64,000 nt of DNA from Nonomuraea jabiensis (GTDB lineage: Bacteria; Actinomycetota; Actinomycetes; Streptosporangiales; Streptosporangiaceae). Shown in pieces: positions 1 through 7,394 of the stretch. Numbering within the stretch: position 1 is the stretch's first letter; each line of letters starts with the position of its first letter. A model generated the notes under the pieces. It did no database searches, was not told the origin of the DNA, and saw only the letters and a list, made by a program, of their open reading frames with translations. The stretch is taken from contig NZ_JACHMB010000001.1 in the NCBI RefSeq assembly GCF_014204795.1, forward strand, positions 11,296,501-11,360,500, written 5' to 3'. The translations under genes were made by a program, and so were the position numbers.

Positions 1-118
1 CGGCCGCCTCGCCTGCGGCGTCACCGCGGCCGCCTCGCCTGCGGAGTCACCGCGGCCGCTGCGGCGTCACCGCGGCTGCTTCGGCGTCACCGCGGCCCGC
101 CTGCCTGCGGGGTCACCG
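1..118. repeat. Five imperfect 20-26 bp tandem repeats
   Basis: Five head-to-tail units lie at 1-26, 27-52, 53-72, 73-92 and 93-118, each ending in GTCACCG. The last unit contains the stop codon of the minus-strand phosphatase gene (TCA at 113-115), so on that strand every unit repeats the final Pro-Arg-stop codons. The array therefore looks like a repeated duplication of the gene's 3' end running out of the window. Unit 1 begins at the window edge, so the true copy number is unknown. Confidence 0.8.
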
Positions 119-886
119 CGGCGCGAGCTCGGCCAGCACCGAGCCGTCCAGGTCGAAGCCGCCCACGTGCGCCAGGTAGGACCCCTGCACCAGTGGGTCG
201 CCGAGGTAGACGCCGCCCGCCTGGCGCACCAGCAGCGCCCCCGCCGCCACGTCCCAGGGGTGGGCGCGGGTGCCGTACGCGGCGTCCGACCAGCCGGCGG
301 CGACGTGCGCGAGCTTGAGCGCGGCGCTGCCCGGCCTGCGCACCGCCGAGAAGGACTCCAGGAACCGGCCGTAGCGGCGCAACGCCTCCTCGCCGTCCGC
401 CTCCAGGTCCGCGGGCGTCGGATAGCTCGACAGCAGCATCGCCTCCCGGTCTCTCGTGGCTCCGGCGCTCCTCAACGGCGTGCCGTTGCACCAGGCGCCC
501 TCGGTGGAGGCGCTGAACTCGTCCTCGCGCACGGGGTCGTACACCACGCCGGCGACCAGCTCCCCGCGCGCGGCCACGGCGATCGACACGCAGAAGAACG
601 GCAGCCCGGCGGCGAAGTTGGCGGTGCCGTCGATGGGGTCGATGTACCAGACGAGGTCGCCGGAGCCGGACGTGCCGCCCTCCTCACCGACGATCATGCT
701 CTCGGGCACGCGGGCGGAGATGACCGCGCGGATGGTCTCCTCGGCGGCCCGGTCGTGCTCGGTCACCGGGTCGTGGAAGTCGCGTTTGGTGGACACCTCG
801 GGGCGGGACCTGAAGGCCTTGCGCAGCCGGGGCCCGGCGGCTCTGGCCGCCTCGGTGGCGATGTCCAGCAGGTACGTCACGTCCAT
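113..886 (-). CDS. Inositol monophosphatase family protein
   Basis: The 257-residue product belongs to the Mg-dependent inositol monophosphatase family, which removes phosphate from myo-inositol phosphates, histidinol phosphate, fructose-1,6-bisphosphate or PAP. The family's metal-binding signatures are all present: GEEGG near residues 67-71, DPIDGTANF at 83-91 and WDVAAG near 211-216. Length is normal. The ATG at 886 is chosen because GGGAG lies 5 bases upstream; an in-frame start 33 bases earlier has no such site. The exact substrate cannot be read from sequence; actinobacterial paralogues include histidinol phosphatases. The gene is divergent from the GntR gene and its last codons lie in a tandem repeat. 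Confidence 0.88.
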   Translation of the reverse strand: MDVTYLLDIATEAARAAGPRLRKAFRSRPEVSTKRDFHDPVTEHDRAAEETIRAVISARVPESMIVGEEGGTSGSGDLVWYIDPIDGTANFAAGLPFFCVSIAVAARGELVAGVVYDPVREDEFSASTEGAWCNGTPLRSAGATRDREAMLLSSYPTPADLEADGEEALRRYGRFLESFSAVRRPGSAALKLAHVAAGWSDAAYGTRAHPWDVAAGALLVRQAGGVYLGDPLVQGSYLAHVGGFDLDGSVLAELAPR

Positions 887-953
887 CTTCACTCCCAAAG
901 CAGGGGAAAAAGGCTTCATGCCCCACTATGCCCATTTCGCCCTCTTCGGTTGT

Positions 954-983
954 TTGTCAGGACATTCTGACCTGCGTTAAGCT
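954..983 (+). promoter_or_regulatory. Promoter with operator for the GntR gene
   Basis: TTGTCA (954-959) and TAAGCT (978-983) are spaced by 18 bases and predict a start at about 990-991, on the A of the GntR ATG, so the mRNA would be leaderless. A perfect inverted repeat GTCAG-N6-CTGAC (956-960, 967-971) overlaps the -35 and spacer. Its position and size suit autoregulation by the HutC/UTRA-type regulator just downstream. Function is inferred. Confidence 0.5.
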
Positions 984-990
984 GATCAGC

Positions 991-1731
991 ATGACCGCGA
1001 ATCTCGCCATCGACCTGGACCGATCCAGTCCCGTGCCGCTCTACTTCCAGGTGGCCGAGCAGATCGCCGAGGCCATCCGGCGAGGGGACCTGGCGCCCGG
1101 CTCCCGGCTGGACAACGAGATCCTGCTGGCCGACAAGCTGGGCCTGTCGCGGCCCACGATCCGCCAGGCCATCCAGTATCTCGTGGACAAGGGCCTGCTG
1201 GTGCGCAAGCGCGGCGTCGGCACCCAGGTCGTCCACGGGCAGGTCAAGCGCTCGGTGGAGCTGACCAGCCTCTACGACGACCTGCGCAGGGCGGGCCAGG
1301 AGCCGGCCACGCAGGTGCTGGCGCTGGAGCCGCGCCCGGCCGAGGAGGAGGTCGCCGGCATCCTGGGCGTGGCGGCGGGCACGGAGGTCCTCTATCTCGA
1401 GCGCCTGAGGTTCGCGGCCGGGGAGCCGCTGGCGGTCCTGCACAACTGGCTGCCGATCGGCCTGGCCCAGCTCACCGCCGCCGGGCTGGAGAGCCGCGGC
1501 CTGTACGAGCTGCTGCGCGCTGCGGGCGTGCGGATGCGGGTGGCCAACCAGCGGATCGGCGCGCGGGCCGCCACCCAGGCCGAGGCCCGGCTGCTGGCCG
1601 AGCGCCGCGGCGCGCCGCTGCTGACCATGGTCCGCACCACGTACGACGACCAGGGCCGGGCCGTCGAGCACGGCTCACACGTCTACCGGGCCTCGCACTA
1701 CTCCCTCGAGGTCACCCTCATCGAGCGCTGA
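991..1731 (+). CDS. GntR family regulator, HutC/UTRA type
   Basis: A 246-residue one-component transcription factor. A GntR winged helix-turn-helix fills roughly residues 12-75, with the family pattern SRLDNE...LGLSRPTIRQA. A UTRA effector-binding domain follows at about 95-240 and includes the typical LYELLRAAGV and VEHGSHVYRA stretches. The ATG at 991 is preferred because it starts directly before the GntR domain and matches the predicted transcription start. Such proteins usually respond to a sugar phosphate or amino-acid-derived ligand. The ligand and targets are unknown here; the palindrome at 956-971 suggests autoregulation. The 3' end overlaps the convergent DedA gene by 57 bases. Confidence 0.88.
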   Translation: MTANLAIDLDRSSPVPLYFQVAEQIAEAIRRGDLAPGSRLDNEILLADKLGLSRPTIRQAIQYLVDKGLLVRKRGVGTQVVHGQVKRSVELTSLYDDLRRAGQEPATQVLALEPRPAEEEVAGILGVAAGTEVLYLERLRFAAGEPLAVLHNWLPIGLAQLTAAGLESRGLYELLRAAGVRMRVANQRIGARAATQAEARLLAERRGAPLLTMVRTTYDDQGRAVEHGSHVYRASHYSLEVTLIER

Positions 1732-2322
1732 GGCGGCCCGCCGCTTCAGGTAGAGCGTGGTGCAGATCCCGAACACCACCGCCACCGCGAGCCCCACCCA
1801 CGAGAAGCCCTTCAGCCACTTCTCGGCGACGAGCCCGAGATAGAAGATCACCGTGGTGGTGCCGCCCGCCCACACGATCCCGCCGAGCACGTTGGCGACG
1901 GCGAACTTCCAGTACGGCATCCGCAGCGCCCCCGCCAGCGGCCCGGCCAGGATGCGCAGCAGCGCGATGAAGCGCCCGACGAAGACCGCCCACACCCCGA
2001 ACCGCTGGAAATACCCTTCGGCCTTGGCGACGTGCCGGGGCCCGAAGTGCTTCGGGAAGCGCCGCCCGAGCCGCTCGAACAGGGGCGCGCCGCCCCTGCG
2101 CCCGATCGCGTAGCCCACGGAGTCCCCCAGGATCGCCCCGGCGCTCGCGCACGCGCCGACCCAGAAGGGGTGCACCACGCCCTTGGAGGCCAGGATCGAG
2201 GCGCTGACCAGGACGATCTCGCCGGGCAGCGGGATGCCGAGGCTCTCGAAGCCGATCACCAGCGCGACCATGGCGTAGAGCCAGCCGGCCGGGATCGCCT
2301 GCAACCATTCGTCGATATGCAC
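1675..2322 (-). CDS. DedA family inner-membrane protein
   Basis: A 215-residue polytopic membrane protein of the DedA/SNARE-associated family, now linked to lipid carrier flipping and membrane homeostasis. Family marks are visible: the N-terminal GIPLPGE loop, an internal GDSVGYAIGRRGG, and the conserved GRFIALLRILAGPLAGALRM segment, where the Arg-rich reentrant region lies. Hydrophobic spans cover most of the chain and the tail is charged. The start is GTG at 2322, with TAGGGT at 2330-2335 placing +1 at the start codon (leaderless). It overlaps the end of the convergent GntR gene, an unusual tail-to-tail arrangement. Confidence 0.88.
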   Translation of the reverse strand: MHIDEWLQAIPAGWLYAMVALVIGFESLGIPLPGEIVLVSASILASKGVVHPFWVGACASAGAILGDSVGYAIGRRGGAPLFERLGRRFPKHFGPRHVAKAEGYFQRFGVWAVFVGRFIALLRILAGPLAGALRMPYWKFAVANVLGGIVWAGGTTTVIFYLGLVAEKWLKGFSWVGLAVAVVFGICTTLYLKRRAASALDEGDLEGVVRGPVDV

Positions 2323-2391
2323 GCGCGCAACCCTAGCGCCGTCACATCACCACAAGACCCGCGATCGAGACCTTCCTTCCGCACCGGACGG

Positions 2392-3381
2392 TCAGCGTTC
2401 GCTGTCCAGCATGGACATCTGCGCCTCGGCGTACCGGGAGCCGGCGGCGGCGCCCTCGGGGACGACCGCCTCGATGGCCGCCAGGTCCTCGGCGCTCAGG
2501 CTGACGTCCAGGGCGCCCAGGGCCTCGGCCAGCCGCTCGCGCCGCCGCGCCCCGACGAGCGGGACGATCTCCTCGCCCTGGGCCAGCACCCAGGCGATGG
2601 CCAGCTGCGCGACCGTGGCCCCCTTGGCCTCGGCGAGGCCCCGCAGCGCCTCCACCAGCGCGAGGTTGTGCGCCAGATTGTCGCCGGAGAAGCGCGGGCT
2701 GGCGGCGCGGAAGTCGCCGGCGGTCACCTCGCGGTCCTTGGACCAGTGGCCGCTGAGCAGCCCCCTGGACAGCACCCCGTACGCGGTCACGCTGACGCCC
2801 AGCTCGCGGCAGGCCGGCAGGATGTCCCGCTCGATCCCCCTGGACAGCAGCGAGTATTCGAGCTGCACGTCGGCGATCGGGTGGACGGCGTGGGCCCGCC
2901 GGATGGTCTCGGCCCCGGCCTCGGACAGCCCGACGTGCCGCACGTGCCCCTTGGCGACCTCCTCGGCGATGGCGCCGACGGTCTCCTCGATCGGCACGGC
3001 CGGGTCGACCCGCGCGATGCGGTAGACGTCCACGTGGTCGGTGCCGAGGCGGCGCAGGGTGTAGGCGAGCGAGGTCTTGACGGCCGCGGGCCGGCCGTCG
3101 AAGCCGAGCCAGTTGCCGTCGTAGTCGCGCTGCGCCCCGAACTTCACGCTGATCCGCACGTCGTCGCGCGAGCGGCCGTCGAGCGCCTGGCGGATGAGCA
3201 GCTCGTTATGACCCATGCCGTAGAAGTCGCCGGTGTCGAGCAGCGTGATGCCGGCGTCGAGGGCGGCGTGGATGGTGGCGATGGACTCGGACGTGTCGGC
3301 CGGCCCGTACAAGTCGGACATTCCCATGCAGCCCAGCCCGAGGTCGGACACGACAGGTCCGTCGGTTCCCAGAGTTCTCAT
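2392..3381 (-). CDS. Aldo/keto reductase
   Basis: A 329-residue NAD(P)H-dependent oxidoreductase with the AKR TIM-barrel signatures: LGLGCMGMS near the N-terminus, the LDTGDFYGMG stretch carrying the catalytic Asp and Tyr, VKFGAQ with the catalytic Lys, and LVGARRRERL near the cofactor-binding end. The usual catalytic His (in YYQHRVDP of related enzymes) is Ala here (YRIARVDP), a substitution I associate with one AKR subgroup. The start ATG at 3381 begins directly before the barrel. The substrate is not deducible. It lies 31 bases downstream of the P-loop gene on the same strand, so the two may be cotranscribed. Confidence 0.87.
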   Translation of the reverse strand: MRTLGTDGPVVSDLGLGCMGMSDLYGPADTSESIATIHAALDAGITLLDTGDFYGMGHNELLIRQALDGRSRDDVRISVKFGAQRDYDGNWLGFDGRPAAVKTSLAYTLRRLGTDHVDVYRIARVDPAVPIEETVGAIAEEVAKGHVRHVGLSEAGAETIRRAHAVHPIADVQLEYSLLSRGIERDILPACRELGVSVTAYGVLSRGLLSGHWSKDREVTAGDFRAASPRFSGDNLAHNLALVEALRGLAEAKGATVAQLAIAWVLAQGEEIVPLVGARRRERLAEALGALDVSLSAEDLAAIEAVVPEGAAAGSRYAEAQMSMLDSER

Positions 3382-3412
3382 ATGACCAGTATGCCCATCG
3401 CGCTGACAGATT

Positions 3413-3940
3413 TCAATTTTTGTCAGCGCATGCAAGCCGCTCGAAGTCCGCCCGGGACGCCACGCGGACGAAGTCGAGGTGCGCGTTGGCGGGATCGGCG
3501 GCGGCCCGCCGGTAGTGCTCGCGGTAAACGGCGTGCTGCTTCCAGGCGAACCGGATGATCGACTCGTCCTTGTCGAGGAGGAAGCGGAAGGATTCCCTGT
3601 TGCCGTTCCACAGCTCGGCGCCGGTGGCCATCCGGCGCAGCGTCCTGACCAGGAGCTGGCGCATGACCGCCGGCCTGGGCAGGTCGATCCAGACCACGGT
3701 GTCGGCCCGCGACCACACCAGGTCGCGCACGGCGGAGTAGTTGCCGTCGACCACCCACCCGTCGCCCGCCGTGAACGCCTCGACCTCGGCCCTGAACTCC
3801 TCCGGCGGGCGCGGCGTCCACCCCGCCATGTGGAAGACGGAGTCGAGCTCCAGCCACGGCACCCCCAGCCGCCCGGCCAGCGCGGCCGCCAGCGTCGACT
3901 TCCCCGACCCGGAGTTCCCCACCACGGATACGCGTCTCAC
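3413..3940 (-). CDS. P-loop kinase-like protein (FlaR/topology-modulation type)
   Basis: A 175-residue adenylate-kinase-like NTPase. It starts with a beta strand and Walker A GNSGSGKST at residues 8-16. The ELDSVFHMAGWTPRP segment, a Walker-B-like VVWIDLPRP strand and an Arg-rich lid (RTLRRMATG) follow, the pattern of proteins annotated as topology modulation or DNA-topology FlaR-like. The physiological substrate of this family is unclear. GTG at 3940 is preferred because it gives the family's usual compact N-terminus; TAGATT lies 7 bases upstream of it, suggesting a leaderless transcript. Upstream in-frame starts at 3985 and 3997 would add a basic stretch without homologous pattern. Confidence 0.75.
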   Translation of the reverse strand: MRRVSVVGNSGSGKSTLAAALAGRLGVPWLELDSVFHMAGWTPRPPEEFRAEVEAFTAGDGWVVDGNYSAVRDLVWSRADTVVWIDLPRPAVMRQLLVRTLRRMATGAELWNGNRESFRFLLDKDESIIRFAWKQHAVYREHYRRAAADPANAHLDFVRVASRADFERLACADKN

Positions 3941-4028
3941 CCGGCACAATCTACTGCCGGGGCGGGCCTGCCAACGGAAGATCATGCGTTTGCGCACGTC
4001 AGCCAGGAGGAGCGGTTCGACGGGCTCG

Positions 4029-4745
4029 TCACATGCTGAGGTCCCCCGTCTCCATGTAGATCTCGCCGGCCACCTCCACCCGGGCGTGGAAACCGTGCTC
4101 CCCGGTACGGGAGACGCCCAGGTCGAAGGCCCCCTCCGCCGTGTCGCCCGCCACGAGCCGCCGCCGGGGCGTGTCCGCCCGGCCGAACGTCACCGGCACC
4201 GGACGCTCGAAGTCCGCCGGCGGCTCGCCGGTGACGCCGGGCTCGTGGCGCACGGTCCCCGGGACGAGGCGGACGGTGAGGACCTGGTCGAAGTCGGGGC
4301 GGGCGGTGATCTCGTGCGCGAGGTGCAGCCCGCCCGCCCGGCCGAAGCACAGGTAGCGCAGCGGTGCCTCGTCGTCGTGACGGGCCGCCGGGTCGAGCCG
4401 CCGGAAGAGGAAGACGCGCTTGACGCGCGCCGTGACGTCCTCGGCGATCGGGGTGCCGCCGCGCTCGAAGTGTCCCCGGAAGACGGTGCCCCGCAGCGAG
4501 GCCCGCACCGGACCGGCGTCGGGGTCGAGCTCCAGGATGTCGAACGGGTCCGGCACGAACGTGCGCAGGTCGTCGACCTTGCGTACCGCCTCGCGGACGT
4601 CGTCGCGGAAGTCGACCTCCATGAGCGCCTGGAAGCGGTGCGCCGGGACGTGGAACATCGGCAGGTGCGAGAAGTAGAGCGGGTCGTCGCCGAAGAGCAG
4701 CATTCCATGGACGTCGAACGTCTCGGGCTGGGCGTGGTCGTGCAT
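4029..4745 (-). CDS. Conserved hypothetical protein, 238 aa
   Basis: I do not recognise a named domain. The 238-residue product is soluble, with no signal peptide or membrane span, and is rich in beta-type alternation and Asp/His. Notable segments are DDPLYFSHLPMFHVPAHRF near residues 20-40, FDILELDP, and YLCFGRAGGLHLAHEIT. The YFSHLPMFH pattern suggests a metal- or ligand-binding barrel, but this is only inference. The ATG at 4745 is well supported by GGAGGCG 3-9 bases upstream. It is divergent from a small membrane protein across a 15-bp tandem repeat array. Codon usage is typical for the chromosome, so it is very probably expressed. Confidence 0.7.
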   Translation of the reverse strand: MHDHAQPETFDVHGMLLFGDDPLYFSHLPMFHVPAHRFQALMEVDFRDDVREAVRKVDDLRTFVPDPFDILELDPDAGPVRASLRGTVFRGHFERGGTPIAEDVTARVKRVFLFRRLDPAARHDDEAPLRYLCFGRAGGLHLAHEITARPDFDQVLTVRLVPGTVRHEPGVTGEPPADFERPVPVTFGRADTPRRRLVAGDTAEGAFDLGVSRTGEHGFHARVEVAGEIYMETGDLSM

Positions 4746-4820
4746 CGTCGCCTCCGGTTTTCCGCTGGACACCCAGTACAGCCCCGGCGGCGCGACGAAC
4801 GCCTGAGTACGGGCTACTCA

Positions 4821-4890
4821 ATCGGCCCCCCTGTAATCGGCCCCCCTGTAATCGGCCCCCCTGTAATCGGCGCTGTGTAATCGGCGCTCA
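4821..4890. repeat. 15-bp tandem repeats in a divergent promoter region
   Basis: Three perfect copies of ATCGGCCCCCCTGTA lie at 4821-4835, 4836-4850 and 4851-4865. Two degenerate copies follow at 4866-4879 (ATCGGCGCTGTGTA) and 4880-4890. The array sits between two divergent genes (4745 and 4966), so it could be a multi-site operator or simply slipped-strand expansion. No dyad symmetry is seen within a unit. Confidence 0.85.
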
Positions 4891-4965
4891 AGCCGCGTGC
4901 AATCCGCCCCGCGTACAACAGCGGGGAACACGCCTGCGGCGGGCGCGAAGAGAGCGGGGAGAGCG

Positions 4966-5343
4966 ATGGGCACGGGTCTGTGGATGTCGATGGCGATCAC
5001 GGGGGCGACGATGCTGGTCCTGGCGTGCGTCGGACTGCCGTTCCTGATCGCCTCCTGGAACGGCCGGCAGCTCCTGGCCACCGGCATCGCCGCGCAGGCG
5101 GTGATCGAGTCGATGGCCGACACCGGCGTGACGATCAACGGGCAGCCGCTCGTCAGCTTCGTCCTGGGCGTGCGGACGCGGGACGGGCAGGTGCACCGGG
5201 TCACGCACCGGCAGTCGCTGCCGCGCCTGCCCATGGGCATGGTCGTGCCCGGCGCGGTGGTGCCGGTCAAGGTGGACCCGCAGCGGCGCGACCGGGTGCG
5301 CATCGACTGGGCGTCCTGGCGTCCCACCCCGTACGGCGCGTAG
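4966..5343 (+). CDS. Small membrane-anchored protein, DUF3592-like
   Basis: A 125-residue protein with one strong N-terminal membrane span (about residues 5-30, ending LPFLIASWNG) followed by a soluble beta-rich tail. The tail pattern GVTINGQPLVSFVLGV ... GAVVPVKVDPQRRDRVRIDW resembles DUF3592-type proteins, whose single small beta domain faces one side of the membrane. The function of such proteins is not known. ATG at 4966 follows GGGGAGAG and is preferred over an in-frame start 69 bases upstream that would add a polar Ala/Thr stretch. The gene ends just before a strong rho-independent terminator. Confidence 0.72.
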   Translation: MGTGLWMSMAITGATMLVLACVGLPFLIASWNGRQLLATGIAAQAVIESMADTGVTINGQPLVSFVLGVRTRDGQVHRVTHRQSLPRLPMGMVVPGAVVPVKVDPQRRDRVRIDWASWRPTPYGA

Positions 5344-5361
5344 CCGCCGAGAGCCAGACCG

Positions 5362-5400
5362 ACCCGTCCGGTGGTTTCCGGACGGGTTACGTTCTTTTTT
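5362..5400 (+). terminator. Rho-independent terminator
   Basis: A perfect 10-bp stem (ACCCGTCCGG at 5362-5371, CCGGACGGGT at 5378-5387) with a 6-base loop is followed by a T-rich run ending in six T (5387-5400). It closes the 4966-5343 gene and insulates the GH127 operon. Confidence 0.92.
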
Positions 5401-5417
5401 CCATCCGGTCCTAACCC

Positions 5418-5447
5418 TTGGCAACTCACCTCCCAGACACCTAAGGT
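5418..5447 (+). promoter_or_regulatory. Promoter of the GH127/peptide-import operon
   Basis: TTGGCA (5418-5423) and TAAGGT (5442-5447), with an 18-base spacer, lie just after the terminator and 34 bases before the GH127 start. The predicted transcript begins near 5454. No dyad operator is obvious around it. Confidence 0.55.
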
Positions 5448-5480
5448 TCAGTGCAATGCCACACATTACTGGGAAGGTTC

Positions 5481-7394
5481 ATGACGTCCAAGCAGGTCAG
5501 GCCCCTGGCCGGCGCCGTACGCACCTCCAAAGGAGCAGTTCGGCCGCTGTCCGGAGCACGCATCACCGGCGGACTGCTGCATGACTGGCAGCGCCGCAAC
5601 CGCAGGGCCACAATCCCCCACACCATCGAGCAGCTCCGCGCGGCGGGCAACGTCGCCAACCTGAGCCGCCTCCTGGAGGACGCCCCCGCCCCCTACCGGG
5701 GCCGGTACCCGTTCCTCGACACCGACCTGTACAAGACCCTCGAAGGTCTGGCGTACGAGCTCGGCGACGGCGACACCTCGGCCAGGGAGTTCTTCGACGA
5801 GGTGGTCGGCCTGCTGGAGCGGGTCCAGGCCGGCGACGGCTACCTCAACTCCTTCTTCCAGGACCCGGCGGCTGCCAAGAAGCCCTGGGAGGACCTGACC
5901 TGGGGGCACGAGCTGTACAACTTGGGCCACCTCATCCAGGCGGCCGTCGCCGCGAACCGGCGGATGGGCGACGACCGGCTGCTGCGCGTGGCCACGCGCT
6001 TCGCCGACCTGGCGGTGGAACGGTTCGCGGAGAGGGGGATCTGCGGCCACCCCGAGGTGGAGATGGCCCTGGTCGAGCTGTTCAGGGAGACGGGCGAGCG
6101 CCGCTACCTGACGCTGGCCGCGGCGTTCGTCGACCGCAGGGGCACCGGGCAGATGGAGCACAGCATCTTCCCCGGCGAGTACTTCCAGGACCACGTGCCC
6201 TTGCGCGAGCTGCCGTCGGTGACCGGCCACGCGGTGCGGATGGCCTACCTGGCGGCGGGCGCGGCCGACGTCTTCCTGGAGACCGGCGACCGGTCGCTGT
6301 TCGAGGCGCTGGAGCGGCTCTGGGACGACATGGTGGCGACCAAGCTGTACGTCACCGGCGGCCTGGGCAGCCGCCACTCCGACGAGGCGATCGGCGACCG
6401 GTACGAGCTGCCGTCCGAGCGCGCCTACAGCGAGACCTGCGCGGCCATCGGCGTCATGCAGTGGGCGTGGCGGATGTTCCTGGCCGGCGGCGACGCGAAA
6501 TACCTCGACGTGTTCGAGCGCGTGCTCTACAACGCCTACGCCGTGGGCCTGTCGGCCGACGGCACGGCGTTCTTCTACGACAACCCGCTGCAGCGCCGCC
6601 CCGACCACGCGCAGCGCAGCGGCGCGGAGGCGGGCGGCGAGGCGCTGCGCCGCGCCTGGTTCACCTGCCCGTGCTGCCCGCCCAACATCGTGCGGTGGAT
6701 GGCCCAGCTCGCCGACTACGTGGCGGCCGAGCGCGACGGCGCCGTGCTGATCGCCGCCTACACGCCGGCCACGATCCGCACGGCCGAGCTGGAGCTGGCG
6801 ATGGAGACGGCCTACCCGTGGGACGGCGACGTGCGCATCGTCGTCGAGCGGGCGCCGGACGGGCCGTACGGGCTGGTGCTGCGCGTGCCCGGCTGGGCCG
6901 GGAACGTGACAGTCACCGTCAACGGCGAGCCCTGCCAGGCGCCGCGCTCCGGCGGCTGGATCACCCTGCACCGTGCGTGGTCGCCGGGCGACGAGGTGCG
7001 CCTCACCCTGCCGATGCCGGTCCGGGCGCACGGCTCGCACCCCCACCTGGACGCCACCCGGGGCGCGCTCAGCCTGGCCCGGGGGCCGCTGGTGTACTGC
7101 GTCGAGCAGCACGACAGCCCGCAGGCCCCCGTCGACGACCTGCTCGTCGGCGCCCACGACGTTGTCAACGCGCACACCGAGCGCCGTGACGCGGCCGTCG
7201 TGCTGCGTCTGGAGGCGGACGCGGCTCCCCCGCCCGCCGCCGAGCTCTACCCCGAGCTCCCTCTGCACGAGGCGCTCCCGGAGACGAGGGTCGCGGCGAC
7301 CTTCGTCCCGTACTTCCTGTGGGGCAACCGCGGCCCCCAAGCCATGCGGGTCTGGGTCAGGACCCCCTGGACCAACGGAAAGAAGGCATCATGA
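5481..7394 (+). CDS. GH127 beta-L-arabinofuranosidase, cytoplasmic
   Basis: A 637-residue glycoside hydrolase family 127 (DUF1680) enzyme, predicted to release beta-L-arabinofuranose from short chains such as those on hydroxyproline. The zinc/cysteine catalytic site of this family is clear: E318-T-C320 and C398-C399 (within CPCC) match the Glu338/Cys340 and Cys417/Cys418 set of the bifidobacterial HypBA1, and E302 in DEAIGD falls at the spacing of its acid/base Glu322. An all-alpha barrel is followed by a beta C-terminal region. No signal peptide is present, so substrate must be imported. ATG 5481 has GGAAGG upstream. First gene of an eight-gene coupled operon; its stop overlaps the next start (ATGA). 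Confidence 0.9.
   Translation: MTSKQVRPLAGAVRTSKGAVRPLSGARITGGLLHDWQRRNRRATIPHTIEQLRAAGNVANLSRLLEDAPAPYRGRYPFLDTDLYKTLEGLAYELGDGDTSAREFFDEVVGLLERVQAGDGYLNSFFQDPAAAKKPWEDLTWGHELYNLGHLIQAAVAANRRMGDDRLLRVATRFADLAVERFAERGICGHPEVEMALVELFRETGERRYLTLAAAFVDRRGTGQMEHSIFPGEYFQDHVPLRELPSVTGHAVRMAYLAAGAADVFLETGDRSLFEALERLWDDMVATKLYVTGGLGSRHSDEAIGDRYELPSERAYSETCAAIGVMQWAWRMFLAGGDAKYLDVFERVLYNAYAVGLSADGTAFFYDNPLQRRPDHAQRSGAEAGGEALRRAWFTCPCCPPNIVRWMAQLADYVAAERDGAVLIAAYTPATIRTAELELAMETAYPWDGDVRIVVERAPDGPYGLVLRVPGWAGNVTVTVNGEPCQAPRSGGWITLHRAWSPGDEVRLTLPMPVRAHGSHPHLDATRGALSLARGPLVYCVEQHDSPQAPVDDLLVGAHDVVNAHTERRDAAVVLRLEADAAPPPAAELYPELPLHEALPETRVAATFVPYFLWGNRGPQAMRVWVRTPWTNGKKAS

Noticed and set aside
4821..4890. 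CRISPR array
   Set aside because: Units are 15 bases, directly adjacent with no spacers, and no cas genes are present.
5466..7340. A long antisense frame opposite the GH127 gene
   Set aside because: It mirrors the GH127 codon pattern, has Gly/Val/Arg-rich shadow composition and no recognisable motif.
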